A stretch of DNA of 64,000 nt from Dehalococcoidia bacterium (GCA_009693115.1 SHXW01000013.1:1-64000), one strand, 5' to 3'. Shown: positions 27,916 to 37,685, numbered from the stretch's first letter. Notes: generated by a model not told the origin, from the letters alone. Translations and numbers: made by a program.

Positions 27916-29289
27916 ATGACGACTTTGGCCAGAGCAACAGCCAAGACTGACATCAATCTCGTCGCCCACCTCATGAGGCGGGCGGCATTCGGGCTGCCTG
28001 CGTGGAGGCTGGAGGAGGTGGCGAGGAAGCCATACGAGGAGATCGTCGAAGATTTGCTCGATATCGAAAGGTTCCCGCGGCCCGACGAGGACCTGCTCGA
28101 ACGATTCCTTATCGAACACGCTGATGAAGAGTCATACCACCTGGAGTCCAAGCGCTGGATATTCCGGATGATCAACTCGCAAAGGCCGCTTGAAGAGAAG
28201 ATGACTCTCTTCTGGCACAACCGTTTGGCCACGGCTGTTTCAAAGACTAATAACGCCCGCATGATGATTGCGCACATCCAGATGCTGCGGGATTTCGGCA
28301 TGGGCAACTACCACACTCTCCTGCACCGCCTCTCGCGCGACCCTGCGATGATCTGGTGGCTGGACCAGGAGATGAACCACAACCAGGACACGAATGAGAA
28401 CTGGGGCCGTGAACTCCTTGAACTGTTCGCCATGGGACGCGGCAACTACTCCGAGGATGACGTGCGCAGCGCAGCCCGCGCCTTCTCAGGGTGGACGATC
28501 GAGCAGACCATCCCGCGCTACCCGAACGGCTGGTACGACACAAACTTCGTTTATCGCGAAGACGACCACGACCACGGCCAGAAGACGTTCCTCGGCGAAA
28601 CGGGCGACTTCAACGGTGACGACATCCTGAACATCGTCGTGAGGCACCCTGCGACGGCGCAGTTCGTGGTGGCCAACCTGCACAGGTTCTTCGTGTCCGA
28701 CACCCCTGACCAGAAGGCTATCGACACTCTGGCGCAGGCCTACTTTGACTCCAAGTACGAGATCCGCGCCGTGCTGCGAGTCCTGTTCAACTCTGACTTC
28801 TTCAAGCAGTCGCGCTTCCAGCGGGTGCGGTGGCCGGTCGAGTCGGTCGTGGGAACGGCAGTGCTGACAGGCGAGAATACGGACCCGTTCGAGATGGGCC
28901 TGGACAAGCTCGACGATGCCGCCTCCGTCATGGGCCAGGAACTGATCAACCCGCCGACGGTCGAGGGCTGGCACACAGGGCGGGAGTGGATAGACGCCGG
29001 CTATCTGATCCAGCGCGTGAACTTCGCGGCGGAGCGGTTCGGCAACGCGGAAACGCCGGGGATCTCGAAAATCGTCCAGCGCATTGGCGCGGGGAAGTCC
29101 TCCCTGAAGGCCGAGGCCCTCATTAAGGCGTGTGAGTACGAGATGGGGTGTATCGAGCTTGGCGAGAAGGCGCGCGCGACTATTCTGAAAGAACTTGGCA
29201 CAAACGTCGCCGTGGATGCGTCCTTCCCGAAGAAGATCGCGTACACGCTTCAGTTGATCGGGTCGTCACGGGAATACCAGCTGGGGTGA
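27916..29289 (+). CDS. DUF1800 family protein
   Basis: A 457-residue protein of the DUF1800 family, whose biochemical function is not known. The family N-terminus AHLMRRAAFGLP is visible, followed by FWHNRLATA and WGRELLELFAMGRGNYSEDDV, and later GWHTGREWIDAG. There is no obvious signal peptide. DUF1800 genes are usually paired with a DUF1501 gene; here the partner, four bases downstream, encodes an NHL propeller instead. The start is preceded by a good GGAGG. Confidence 0.88.
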   Translation: MTTLARATAKTDINLVAHLMRRAAFGLPAWRLEEVARKPYEEIVEDLLDIERFPRPDEDLLERFLIEHADEESYHLESKRWIFRMINSQRPLEEKMTLFWHNRLATAVSKTNNARMMIAHIQMLRDFGMGNYHTLLHRLSRDPAMIWWLDQEMNHNQDTNENWGRELLELFAMGRGNYSEDDVRSAARAFSGWTIEQTIPRYPNGWYDTNFVYREDDHDHGQKTFLGETGDFNGDDILNIVVRHPATAQFVVANLHRFFVSDTPDQKAIDTLAQAYFDSKYEIRAVLRVLFNSDFFKQSRFQRVRWPVESVVGTAVLTGENTDPFEMGLDKLDDAASVMGQELINPPTVEGWHTGREWIDAGYLIQRVNFAAERFGNAETPGISKIVQRIGAGKSSLKAEALIKACEYEMGCIELGEKARATILKELGTNVAVDASFPKKIAYTLQLIGSSREYQLG

Positions 29290-29293
29290 AGAT

Positions 29294-30472
29294 ATGACAA
29301 CCACTCTTGAACGCCACGGGAAGACAGCCGCCAACGGCAAAGCGGTCGGTGGCCCGCCCGCCACCGGCCCGGACATTGACGCCGCCAGCCACGCCCTCGA
29401 GACGCGGGGCGCCGACGAGTACCCGCTCCTGATGAGGATGGGGCACTCGTTCGAGGCTGTCGTGGGTCAGCGCCTGCTCGTGGACGGCTTCTACGGCGCG
29501 CTGGACGTGGCGATCGGCGGCGACGGCTGGTACTACGTCCTGAACAAGATGGTCTCCGGCGAGTTGTACCCGCGCGTCAGGATCGCCGTCTGCAACATCA
29601 ATGACGAGTTCCCGCGCAACATCGTGCCGATGATCGACGGGAAGCCGGACGAGCCGCTCAACGAGATGTTCAAGTCCCCGGTGTGCTGCGACTCTGACGG
29701 CAAGGGCACGTTCTTCTTCACAGACGAGCACGCTAACAAGGTAGTGATGATCTCGACCAAGGGCGAGACTCTCGGCTGGTGGGGCGAGGCAGGCACGAAG
29801 CCCGGACAGTTCAACGCGCCGGCCGGCATCATCCACGCGAAGGACGGGACGCTGTGGGTCGTGAACTCGAAGGACTCGCGCGTCCAGCAGTTCACCCGGG
29901 ATGGAAAGTTCATCAAAGGCTTCGGCAAGGCAGGCACGGGGCCGGGCGAGTTGAACTACCCTTGGGGCATCGCCGTCGACCCGGTGAACGGGACGGTGCT
30001 GGTGGCCGACTGGCGGAACGACCGCATCCAGCGCTTTTCGCCTGACGGCGAGCCGTTGCAGGTCATAGACACGCCCGGTCGCGGCCGGGGGCCGTTGAAG
30101 CGGCCAAGCGGCGTCGCCGTTGACGCTCACGGCGACATCTATATCGTCGACCGCGGCAACGACCGCGTGCTCCAGTTCAACCCGCGAGGCATGTTCATCG
30201 AGTCGTTCATCGGCGACGCCTACATGACCGAACGTGGCGCAGACAAGCTGATGGCGAACCCGAACATGTGCCGCTGGCGTGACCACATGCTCGACCTGGA
30301 CCGCGAAAAACGGTTCTGGAAGCCCTCGATGGTGAAGGTTGACAGCGAGTTCCGCGTGCATGTGGTGGACGCGGGCCGCTTCCGGCTCCAGATATACCGT
30401 AAGCGGTTCCGGGTCCTGCAGCCCGGCCAGGCGGACTCTGCTGAAACGTTCACCGCGCCCTTCCTGAACTGA
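29294..30472 (+). CDS. NHL-repeat beta-propeller protein
   Basis: A 392-residue protein consisting mainly of NHL repeats, recognisable as GQFNAPAGIIHAKDGTLWVVNSKDSRVQQF, then PGELNYPWGIAVDP..GTVLVADWRNDRIQRF and PSGVAVDAHGDIYIVDRGNDRVLQF (each shown in part). Such propellers bind partners or act as lactonase-like enzymes. There is no signal peptide, so it is probably cytoplasmic like its DUF1800 partner. The four-base gap indicates one operon. Confidence 0.9.
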   Translation: MTTTLERHGKTAANGKAVGGPPATGPDIDAASHALETRGADEYPLLMRMGHSFEAVVGQRLLVDGFYGALDVAIGGDGWYYVLNKMVSGELYPRVRIAVCNINDEFPRNIVPMIDGKPDEPLNEMFKSPVCCDSDGKGTFFFTDEHANKVVMISTKGETLGWWGEAGTKPGQFNAPAGIIHAKDGTLWVVNSKDSRVQQFTRDGKFIKGFGKAGTGPGELNYPWGIAVDPVNGTVLVADWRNDRIQRFSPDGEPLQVIDTPGRGRGPLKRPSGVAVDAHGDIYIVDRGNDRVLQFNPRGMFIESFIGDAYMTERGADKLMANPNMCRWRDHMLDLDREKRFWKPSMVKVDSEFRVHVVDAGRFRLQIYRKRFRVLQPGQADSAETFTAPFLN

Positions 30473-30555
30473 CCTGACACCATCCACAGATGGCACAGAT
30501 TACACAGATACAGAATTAACTCTGGCGGCAGTTCGCTGAAATCACCACGAGCCTG

Positions 30556-31725
30556 TCAGACCACGGTTTTCGTACGGTCAGCGATGCCCTGCCAGTCGAT
30601 CTCGCGGCCGAGGCCGGGGCGGTCCGTGACGTAGAACCAGCCGTTCTCCACGCGGTGGGTGTCCTTGATGAGACCGGCCACAGCCTTGCGCAAAGAGCGG
30701 TCGGGAGACGTCGCGGGCCAGGCTGGGACTTCCCACCAGTCGTCGTTGCGGATTGCGGCTACGACATGCGGGTTGCCGCCGTGGCAGTTCATGCCGAACA
30801 TCTCAGCAAGGTTGGCGAGCTTCACCTGTCCCGTGATGCCGAGGCCGGTCTGGCGGACGATGTCTATGGCCCCGGCGGTGAGGTACGGGACGGCGAGGTA
30901 GGGGTTGCCGGGGATGGACTCAAGGGCCATGACGGGCATGTCCAGAGCGTCGGAGAGCTTCTTCAGCCCGCGGATATCGGTCTCCTGAAGCGGCTCCTCG
31001 ATCCAGAGGTAGCCTAGGTCCTGTAGAGCGCGTCCCACTCGTATGGCCTCGTCCACGGTGTACTGCTGCACCGGGTCGTGCATGAGGGCGAAACCGTCGC
31101 CGCAGACCTGCCGGATTTCTTTTGAAAGTGCGATGTTCTCCTCGACGCCGAGGATTGAGTGATCCTTGAAGCCCTTAAAGCCGTCCCGCTTCGCCTTTTC
31201 GGCCGCGGCGAGGCAGTCATCGAACGGCACGCCGGTCTCGGTCAGGTAGGCGGGGATGCGGTCTCGGAACCCTCCAAGGAGTTTGTGGACGGGCATGCCC
31301 GCCTTGAGGCCCGCGAGATCCCACATGAGTTCGTCAATGAGAGCCAGCGGCGCGGTGGAGGGCATGTGGAAATAACGGCGGGCCATCCACATCTTGTGCC
31401 AGATGTGCTCGCGGTCAAGGGCGTCCGCGCCGACCAGTTCCGGCGCCCACTGGGCCTTGAACGTCCGGGCCTCCCACTCCAGGTGCTCGCGCCCGAAGCT
31501 CGTCGCCAGCAGGCCGGTGGTCTCAATGTTGTCCGATGTTCGAATACGCAGGAACGATGCGTACGCGGGCTGCGCCGGCCCGGTCACGCCCTCGCCGTCA
31601 AACGGACGGTGAGCGAACTTGAAGCGGTGCGAGCCGGGGTAGCGCTGCATGGTGCGCAGTGGCCGCCACTCGGGGACGACGGGACCGGCATCAAGGATCA
31701 GGATGTCCAGTGATTCGATTTTCAT
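30556..31725 (-). CDS. Mandelate racemase/muconate lactonizing enzyme family protein, copy B
   Basis: A second enolase-superfamily paralogue, 389 residues, distinct from copy A. The N-terminal domain is extended, with a FAHRPFDGEGVTG segment. Barrel motifs are GFKGFKDHS (catalytic Lys), LMHDPVQQYT (metal Asp), LWIEEPLQE (metal Glu) and VMALESIPG (third metal ligand). The last catalytic motif reads NCHGGNPHVV. The specificity is unknown. It is convergent with the NHL gene and appears monocistronic. Confidence 0.9.
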   Translation of the reverse strand: MKIESLDILILDAGPVVPEWRPLRTMQRYPGSHRFKFAHRPFDGEGVTGPAQPAYASFLRIRTSDNIETTGLLATSFGREHLEWEARTFKAQWAPELVGADALDREHIWHKMWMARRYFHMPSTAPLALIDELMWDLAGLKAGMPVHKLLGGFRDRIPAYLTETGVPFDDCLAAAEKAKRDGFKGFKDHSILGVEENIALSKEIRQVCGDGFALMHDPVQQYTVDEAIRVGRALQDLGYLWIEEPLQETDIRGLKKLSDALDMPVMALESIPGNPYLAVPYLTAGAIDIVRQTGLGITGQVKLANLAEMFGMNCHGGNPHVVAAIRNDDWWEVPAWPATSPDRSLRKAVAGLIKDTHRVENGWFYVTDRPGLGREIDWQGIADRTKTVV

Positions 31726-31752
31726 ATCGCCTCTTTGAGATCAGACAATGAG

Positions 31753-32022
31753 TTATTCCCGCTTGTCTTTGTCAAGGCCAGCGCGTAGCCCATTCAAGAA
31801 TCCCCAGATAGTAATACCGCCACCTACTACGATTCCAACAATCCCTGCAGTCCTTATGGACTGCCAATTCTGGCACTCCCGCTGGAGGCTGGCGTCGAAC
31901 ACGCGTCCAAACTGACCGAGGAACGATTCGCATGCTGCTATGCGACTTGAACTTGCTGCGAAGGCGATAACGCCTCCTACTAGCAAAAGGAGGCCTACTG
32001 ACGCCAGAGGACTGAATTTCAT
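31753..32022 (-). CDS. Small two-helix membrane protein, function unknown
   Basis: An 89-residue protein with two hydrophobic segments (about 8-25 and 58-76), separated by a polar loop with two Cys and followed by a charged tail LDKDKRE. An AGGAG about nine bases before the ATG supports expression. I recognise no family. It lies 27 bases beyond the start of the enolase copy B gene, in the same orientation, so it could be the first gene of that transcript. Confidence 0.65.
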   Translation of the reverse strand: MKFSPLASVGLLLLVGGVIAFAASSSRIAACESFLGQFGRVFDASLQRECQNWQSIRTAGIVGIVVGGGITIWGFLNGLRAGLDKDKRE

Positions 32023-32250
32023 CTGACTTCTCTCCTAGGAACTGCCGGGATCTTCGTGTTTATTTATCTCGATCTCGCTGTGCTCGCTCGCGAATCCTCA
32101 CTTCTAAACCAAGTCCGTGACGCCTGCCCGCGGGCCGGTGTCTGCTGGCATACTTGTCGGGTTCTCCGCCGCCGGGCGTGAGAGTAACACCGCCTCGACA
32201 CACGGTGCGAGCATCCGCCGACCGTTTACAAGACAGGCTTACAGATTTCA

Positions 32251-33480
32251 ATGGAATTCCTGATCCGTCCTCCCGAAGAACAGGAAATGACTGCGTTCCG
32301 CATCGCGCTCGCCCGCGGCTTTGGCCGACACCCGCGCCCGGAGCCGGAGGACACAGAGCTTTTTCTGAAACTCTTCGAGCGTGAACGCTCGCTGGCCGTC
32401 TTCGACGCCGACAGGATCATCGGGACGACTGGCATCTTTTCGTTCGAGATGTCCCTGCCGGGCGGCGCAGTGATGCCCGTAGCGGGTGTGACGATGGTAA
32501 CGGTGGCGGCGACGCACCGCAGGCGCGGCATCCTCCGCCAGATCATGGCCCGCCAGCTATCCGACGTCCGCGACCGCGGAGAGCCAGCCGCGGCATTGTG
32601 GGCTTCGGAAAGTTCCATCTACGGCCGGTTTGGTTACGGGCTGGCGATACAGCACGAGCGGTGGTCTATCGACCGCAGGCTCGCTGTCCTGGCCCACTCT
32701 CCAGCCGTGAACGGACAGGTTCGGTGGGTCGCCGAGACGGAAGCACGCCAGTTATTTCCTCAGGTGTGGGCGCGGGCGCGCCTCGTGAAGCCGGGCATGA
32801 TCGCCCGGAGCGGGAAGGTATGGGACAACCTGTTCCATGATCCAGAGCACCGCAGGTTAGGCGGCAGCGCGTACTTCTTCGCCGTGTATGAAGAGGCAGG
32901 CCGCGCCGAAGGCTATGTGTCATACCGGATCAAGATGAATTACGAGGACGGCTCGGATGCTCACGTCGTCATGGTTGGCGACCTGACCGCCACGACTGAC
33001 GCTGCGTACGCGGCGCTCTGGAGGCTTCTCCTGAACATTGATCTGACCGCGAAGGTGGAGTCGTGGGGCCGCGCTGTTGACGAGCCACTCTGGTGGATGC
33101 TGGAAGGGCCGCGCCGACTCCAGCGAATACCACACGACGCTATCTGGCTGCGATTATTGGATGTCCCAGCAGCGCTTTCGAGGCGCACGTATTTGACACC
33201 CGGCAGGCTCGTGATCGAAGTGAAGGATGAGTTCTGCCCATGGGTTGCCGGCAGGTACGCGCTTGATGCCGGGCCGGACGGCGCGCAGTGCAAGGTCACA
33301 ACGGCGGAGCCGGACATCGTCCTCGGGGCGGCAGAGCTGGCGGCGGTATACATGGGCGGACACAGGATGTCGCCGCTGGCGCGCGCTGGACGAGCCGAGG
33401 AGCGGACGCACCGTGCGCTCGCCAAGGCCGACGCCATGTTCGCATGGGACGTCGCACCGTACTTCCCGCACGGGTTCTAA
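32251..33480 (+). CDS. GNAT N-acetyltransferase, Eis-like
   Basis: A 409-residue acetyltransferase with the Eis architecture: N-terminal GNAT domain with the acetyl-CoA loop VTVAATHRRRGI (84-95), a second GNAT-like domain, and a C-terminal SCP2-like domain. In Eis a Tyr and the C-terminal carboxylate act in catalysis; here Y124 in SSIYGRFGYG and a C-terminal Phe (HGF end) match. Eis enzymes acetylate amines such as aminoglycosides or lysines; the natural substrate is unknown. Confidence 0.88.
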   Translation: MEFLIRPPEEQEMTAFRIALARGFGRHPRPEPEDTELFLKLFERERSLAVFDADRIIGTTGIFSFEMSLPGGAVMPVAGVTMVTVAATHRRRGILRQIMARQLSDVRDRGEPAAALWASESSIYGRFGYGLAIQHERWSIDRRLAVLAHSPAVNGQVRWVAETEARQLFPQVWARARLVKPGMIARSGKVWDNLFHDPEHRRLGGSAYFFAVYEEAGRAEGYVSYRIKMNYEDGSDAHVVMVGDLTATTDAAYAALWRLLLNIDLTAKVESWGRAVDEPLWWMLEGPRRLQRIPHDAIWLRLLDVPAALSRRTYLTPGRLVIEVKDEFCPWVAGRYALDAGPDGAQCKVTTAEPDIVLGAAELAAVYMGGHRMSPLARAGRAEERTHRALAKADAMFAWDVAPYFPHGF

Positions 33481-33496
33481 CGATCGCCATCTACAC

Positions 33497-33529
33497 CAAC
33501 ACCCTCTCCCTGACAGGGAGAGGGTGTTG
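33497..33529. terminator. Perfect hairpin after the acetyltransferase gene
   Basis: A 15-bp perfect stem (33497-33511 with 33515-33529) and a 3-base loop lie 17 bases after the stop, between convergent genes (acetyltransferase and ftsZ). It belongs to the CCCTCTCC-type palindromes and lacks a T-run. Confidence 0.6.
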
Positions 33530-33553
33530 AAGAGCGCAGGAAGCGGGCCAGAC

Positions 33554-33590
33554 ATCCTCAGAGAATGTCATGCTGACCTTGATTCAGGAG
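33554..33590 (+). repeat. Interspersed mini-repeat copy (GTCATNCTGA type)
   Basis: Contains GTCATGCTGACC and resembles the elements at 7351, 37801 and 39814. It sits between convergent genes. Confidence 0.3.
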
Positions 33591-33620
33591 ATCTACGTCA
33601 GTACAAGAAGCAACCGGCCT

Positions 33621-34820
33621 CTAACGGCGGAAGAAGGACGTGGGTGCTGAGGCTGGCTGGGCCTTTACGGACGGCTGCGTGGTGCTGGCCGAGTTGAGTG
33701 ATGGGCTGCCGGGGCCAAAACCATTGCCGGAGGGGCGCACCAGTTTGCCAGCCGCCGGGTGGTGGCGCAGGAACGGCGGGACGGCCATGTCGTCCTCGTT
33801 TTCCATCACCTTGCGTGCCTCTGCAGCACGATCCTTCGGCTGATCGCCCTCGACTGGGAAGCCTGTAGCTATGAGAGTGACTTTGATTTCGGACTCCATT
33901 TTGGGGTCTGTCACAGTCCCGAAGATGATGTTGGCATCTGGGTGGCAGCGGCTCGAGATGGCCTCGGCAGCCTGGTTGACCTCTGACAGAGTCATGTCTG
34001 CGCCGCCAGCGAAGCTAAGGAGAACCCCTGTCGCGCCGTCTATCGAGACTTCCAAGAGTGGGCTGGAGAGGGCTTCCTCCGCAGCCTGCACTGCCCTGTT
34101 TTCACCCTTGCCGTGGCCTATGGCCATCCAGGCGGGACCTGCATTTTCCATGATGGCGCGGACATCAGCGAAGTCCAGGTTTATTTCGCCGGGCGTGAGG
34201 ATGAGATCAGTGATGGCCTGGACGCCCTGACGCAGGATGTTATCTGCCGCCCGGAAAGCGTTGTCCAGAGTGAGGCGCTCGTCGCTCATGGCAAGCAGGC
34301 GATCGTTGGGGACGACGATCAGTGTGTCCACCTTCTGCCGCAGTTGTTCGATGCCGGCGAGGGCCTTCTTCATGCGCTGTGACCCTTCGAACCCGAAGGG
34401 CTTCGTCACGACTCCGACAACAAGTGCGCCGACCTCCTGCGCTATTTCGGCGACTATGGGGGCCGCACCCGTTCCCGTGCCTCCTCCCATGCCGGCAGCC
34501 ACGAAGATGAGATCCGCTCCCTGGAGGCTGGCCTTGATCTGTTCACGGCTTTCGTCCGCGCAGTTGCGTCCCTTTGACGGGTCGCCACCGACGCCGAGGC
34601 CACGCGCAGTCGAGTCTCCGATGCGGATGCGTGTTGGGACCGACATGCGCTCGAGGGCCTGTTGGTCAGTATTGACGACGAGATACTCGACCTCCGGGAT
34701 ACGGTCGCGGAACATGCGTGACACAGCATTGGATCCGCCACCGCCCACGCCGATGACCTTGATCGTCGCGGTGCCGATGTTCTTGGGCATACCGGGCATG
34801 GTCACGGGCTGGTCAACCAT
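33621..34820 (-). CDS. ftsZ: Cell division protein FtsZ
   Basis: The tubulin-like GTPase that polymerises into the division ring. ATG 34820 is chosen because AGGAG is seven bases upstream; the frame extends upstream without homology. It has about 399 residues. IKVIGVGGGGSNAVSRM starts the GTPase domain, the tubulin signature GGGTGTGAAP follows, and LDFADVRAIM contains the T7-loop-side Asp region. A variable linker and a short C-terminal tail follow. No ftsA, ftsQ or mur genes are adjacent, so it lies outside a dcw cluster. Confidence 0.96.
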   Translation of the reverse strand: MVDQPVTMPGMPKNIGTATIKVIGVGGGGSNAVSRMFRDRIPEVEYLVVNTDQQALERMSVPTRIRIGDSTARGLGVGGDPSKGRNCADESREQIKASLQGADLIFVAAGMGGGTGTGAAPIVAEIAQEVGALVVGVVTKPFGFEGSQRMKKALAGIEQLRQKVDTLIVVPNDRLLAMSDERLTLDNAFRAADNILRQGVQAITDLILTPGEINLDFADVRAIMENAGPAWMAIGHGKGENRAVQAAEEALSSPLLEVSIDGATGVLLSFAGGADMTLSEVNQAAEAISSRCHPDANIIFGTVTDPKMESEIKVTLIATGFPVEGDQPKDRAAEARKVMENEDDMAVPPFLRHHPAAGKLVRPSGNGFGPGSPSLNSASTTQPSVKAQPASAPTSFFRR

Positions 34821-35165
34821 GTGCGTCTCCTGCGTGCGGGGTGGCCGCGATCGCCGTATCACCGGGCCTCGCGGTACGGGTGCTCCCCGCCCATGACGAG
34901 TGTCCAGTTCCGGCATGTTGCTATCTGGTGATGCGAACGATTCTAAGAAGGAGCGCACGCAGGTTTCGTCAGTAGAGCGCGACGTGTTTCAACGGATTTA
35001 CGAACCTGCCTGACGGTACGGTTGGCGCACAGAGTTCACGGAAGTCGTCCTCTTTTCCGCTGGGAGAGGTCAAGGGTGAGGAAATTAATTGATCCGGGGC
35101 GGTTGAATCCAGGATGCGCAGACGCTACAGTCCCGCAAACAAAAAATGACTCGAGTGGGCAATAG
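34821..35165. other. Intergenic region upstream of ftsZ, nothing recognised
   Basis: About 345 bases that should contain the leftward ftsZ promoter. No convincing gene, RNA or hairpin is seen. Confidence 0.5.
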
Positions 35166-35812
35166 TCTGACGGAAGCGAGGAAGTCACCGATGCGCTCGA
35201 TGCCGGGCCGTACGAAGGCGCATGGTTCTTAAACGCTGCGTGCTTTGCACTTCCCTACCAGAAAGTTGACGAGAGTCCTGGCATGCCCTCTCTGCTCATC
35301 TCAAAGCCAGACGATGCCGATGATCCGTACGCCCTCCGGCAAACCATGTACGCCTGCATGAACCTCGAAATGGATGACACCTATGAACCAATCCCAGCCA
35401 CGCCACAACGCGGGATCCGATGGACGCGTCAGGCAGGGTGTCCACGTCGGCCACATATAGGTACCGTTCAATAAGGGCGTCACACGTGCCGGATCGGTCG
35501 CTGCCTTGGAAGAGGTGGTCGAGAGGGCGAAGGAAGTGCGCGTCTCAGACTCGATTGAGTTGGACCGCAGAGCGCTCAATAGATGTGCTCACGTCGTATT
35601 CGGTGCACAGAGACAGGCTGAGCTAGTCGCGTGAGATGCGTTACCTCTGTGAGGGTGGGCACGTTGCGGTGGAGGGGAGGCTTCCTTACACTTGGGCGGT
35701 TTTCGGACTGGACTCTTCGGCCCTCCGCACTCTGAACGTCATTCCGACATCGGACTTTGTTCAAGACTGGCTGGTTCAGGATGCCGGGTATGTAAGTGAC
35801 CGGGCCGCGTGA
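35166..35812 (+). pseudogene. Probable decayed gene, family unknown
   Basis: Three consecutive open stretches in three different plus-strand frames run through this interval: 35166-35474, 35384-35634 (with an in-frame TAG at 35458) and 35636-35812. Each gives a protein-like translation (for example GPYEGAWFLNAACFALPY, then AALEEVVERAKEVRVSDSIE, then NVIPTSDFVQDWLVQDAGY). No stretch is a plausible gene alone. The simplest reading is a gene broken by frameshifts, but the family was not recognised and this could be chance. Confidence 0.4.
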
Positions 35813-35895
35813 TGGTGTAGATAGTGATGCGTCCTGGAAACCAGGACGTTGCAAGATGCGCCCCTGCCGAGCCGGGACGCTATAAGGAGAGATAG

Positions 35896-37539
35896 ATGAA
35901 CGGCTACGAGGCAATGGCGAAGATCATGAAGATCGAGGGCATCGAGTGGATGGCCTGCTACCCGTCGAACCCTCTCATAGAGGCGACGGCGAAGGAGGGC
36001 ATCCGCCCTATCCTGTTCCGCCACGAGCGCGGGGGCATCATGGCCGCAGACGGGTTCTCGCGCCAGTCCCGCAACCACAAGTACGGGGCCTTCTGCTCAC
36101 AGGGCGGGCCGGGCGTCGAGAACTCGATGGGCGGCATCGCTCAGGCATGGGCCGACTGCGTGCCGATCATCTACTTCCCTGACGGCGCAGATCGCTACAA
36201 GGCTACGGTGAAGCCCACGTTCCGGGCGCCGTACAACTACCAGCACATCGCGAAGTTCGCCGAGGCGTTGACCGCCCCCGGCGACATCGTCTACTTCGCC
36301 CGCCGCGCCTTCCACGCGCTGAAGAACGGCCGTCCGGGCCCTGTTGTGCTTGAGATGCCGCGCGATGTGATGACCGGAGAGGTGACCAACCTGTCGGGCT
36401 ACGAGCCCGCAAAACGCATGGTGTCGCAGCCCTCCGCAGGCGAGGTCAAAGACGCTGTGACGCACCTCTTGAAGGCTAAAAAGCCGGCGATTTGGGCGGG
36501 CCAGGGCGTGCTTTACGCCAACGCCATGGACGAGCTGCGTGAATTCGCAGAACTGACGCAGATCCCCATCATGACGACGATGGAGGGGAAAAGCGCGATA
36601 GACGAGGAGCACCCCCTCTGTCTCGGCGCAGGCAACCGCACAGCACCAAAGCCAGTTTTCGTATGGCTGAAGGAGTCGGACGTCCTGTTTGCTGTCGGAG
36701 CGTCATTGACGATCACGAACTATGGTCTGCAGGTGCCTGACGGCAAGTTCATCATCCACAACACGAATAATCCGGATGATGTGAACAAGGACTACAAAGT
36801 GCAGATCGGTCTGCTCGGCGACTCCAAGGCCACGCTGCGGGCGATGATAGAAGAGGTCAAAGCACAGATCGGGCCGCAGGGGCGCAAGAAGGACACCTCT
36901 GTGCAAGAGGCGGTGGCGCAGGTGAGGAAAGAATGGATGGCCGAGTGGTCAGCCCGCCTGAACTCGGACCTTGAGCCCATCCTCCCCTACCGGCTCGTGA
37001 ACGAGATCAACAAGAACCTTGACCGCAAGAACTCGGTGGTGACGCATGACGCCGGGCACCCGCGGGACGAGATCATGCCCTTTTACACGGCATCCGTGCC
37101 GGGTTCCTACATAGGCTGGGGCAAGACAACGCACCTTGGCTACGGCCTGCCCCTGATGATCGGGTCGAAGATGGCGAACCCTAACAAGTTCTGCCTCAAC
37201 TTCATGGGAGACGGTGCCTTCGGGATGTCTGGCCTGGACCTGGAGACTTCCGTGCGCGCTGGCCTGCCGATCACGACTGTCGTGCTGAACAACGGGACGA
37301 TGGGCGGCTATAACAAAGCTCTACCCGTAGCGATGGAGAAGTACAACGTCGGCAACATGACGGGGGACTACGCGAAGATCGCCGAGGGCCTTGGTGCTGT
37401 AGGAATCAAGGTGTCAAAGGTAACCGAGATCGGCCCGGCCCTGAAAAAGGCTCAACAGTTGAACAAGGAAGGGAAGACCGTGTTGCTGGACGTGAAGACA
37501 CAGCAGCAGATGGACTTCAGCATCTACCCCCTGAAGTAG
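35896..37539 (+). CDS. Thiamine diphosphate-dependent enzyme (acetolactate synthase-like), copy 1
   Basis: A 547-residue enzyme of the acetolactate synthase/benzoylformate decarboxylase fold. The N-terminal Pyr domain has FRHERGG, placing the catalytic Glu. The central domain is DHS-like. The C-terminal TPP-binding motif runs from GDGAFGM to the NNGTMGG. AAGGAGAG before the ATG supports the start. Without a quinone- or regulatory-subunit partner, a decarboxylase or lyase acting on a 2-oxo acid is more likely than amino-acid synthesis. Confidence 0.9.
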   Translation: MNGYEAMAKIMKIEGIEWMACYPSNPLIEATAKEGIRPILFRHERGGIMAADGFSRQSRNHKYGAFCSQGGPGVENSMGGIAQAWADCVPIIYFPDGADRYKATVKPTFRAPYNYQHIAKFAEALTAPGDIVYFARRAFHALKNGRPGPVVLEMPRDVMTGEVTNLSGYEPAKRMVSQPSAGEVKDAVTHLLKAKKPAIWAGQGVLYANAMDELREFAELTQIPIMTTMEGKSAIDEEHPLCLGAGNRTAPKPVFVWLKESDVLFAVGASLTITNYGLQVPDGKFIIHNTNNPDDVNKDYKVQIGLLGDSKATLRAMIEEVKAQIGPQGRKKDTSVQEAVAQVRKEWMAEWSARLNSDLEPILPYRLVNEINKNLDRKNSVVTHDAGHPRDEIMPFYTASVPGSYIGWGKTTHLGYGLPLMIGSKMANPNKFCLNFMGDGAFGMSGLDLETSVRAGLPITTVVLNNGTMGGYNKALPVAMEKYNVGNMTGDYAKIAEGLGAVGIKVSKVTEIGPALKKAQQLNKEGKTVLLDVKTQQQMDFSIYPLK

Positions 37540-37609
37540 AGCGCCCCTCAACCCGGGCCACGTCGCGTGGAAAGGGCCTGGCCCTGCCATCCTGCGCAAA
37601 TTGATGGAT

Positions 37610-37645
37610 CCCGTGTCACCTTCCCACCGAGGAAGGTGACACGGG
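37610..37645. terminator. Perfect 13-bp hairpin
   Basis: Arms 37610-37622 and 37633-37645 pair perfectly around a 10-base loop. It is probably the transcription end signal of the upstream TPP gene or of the convergent epimerase. Confidence 0.5.
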
Positions 37646-37685
37646 CGAGGGCTGCACATTGAACCTGTGATTTGGGGACATCCTT

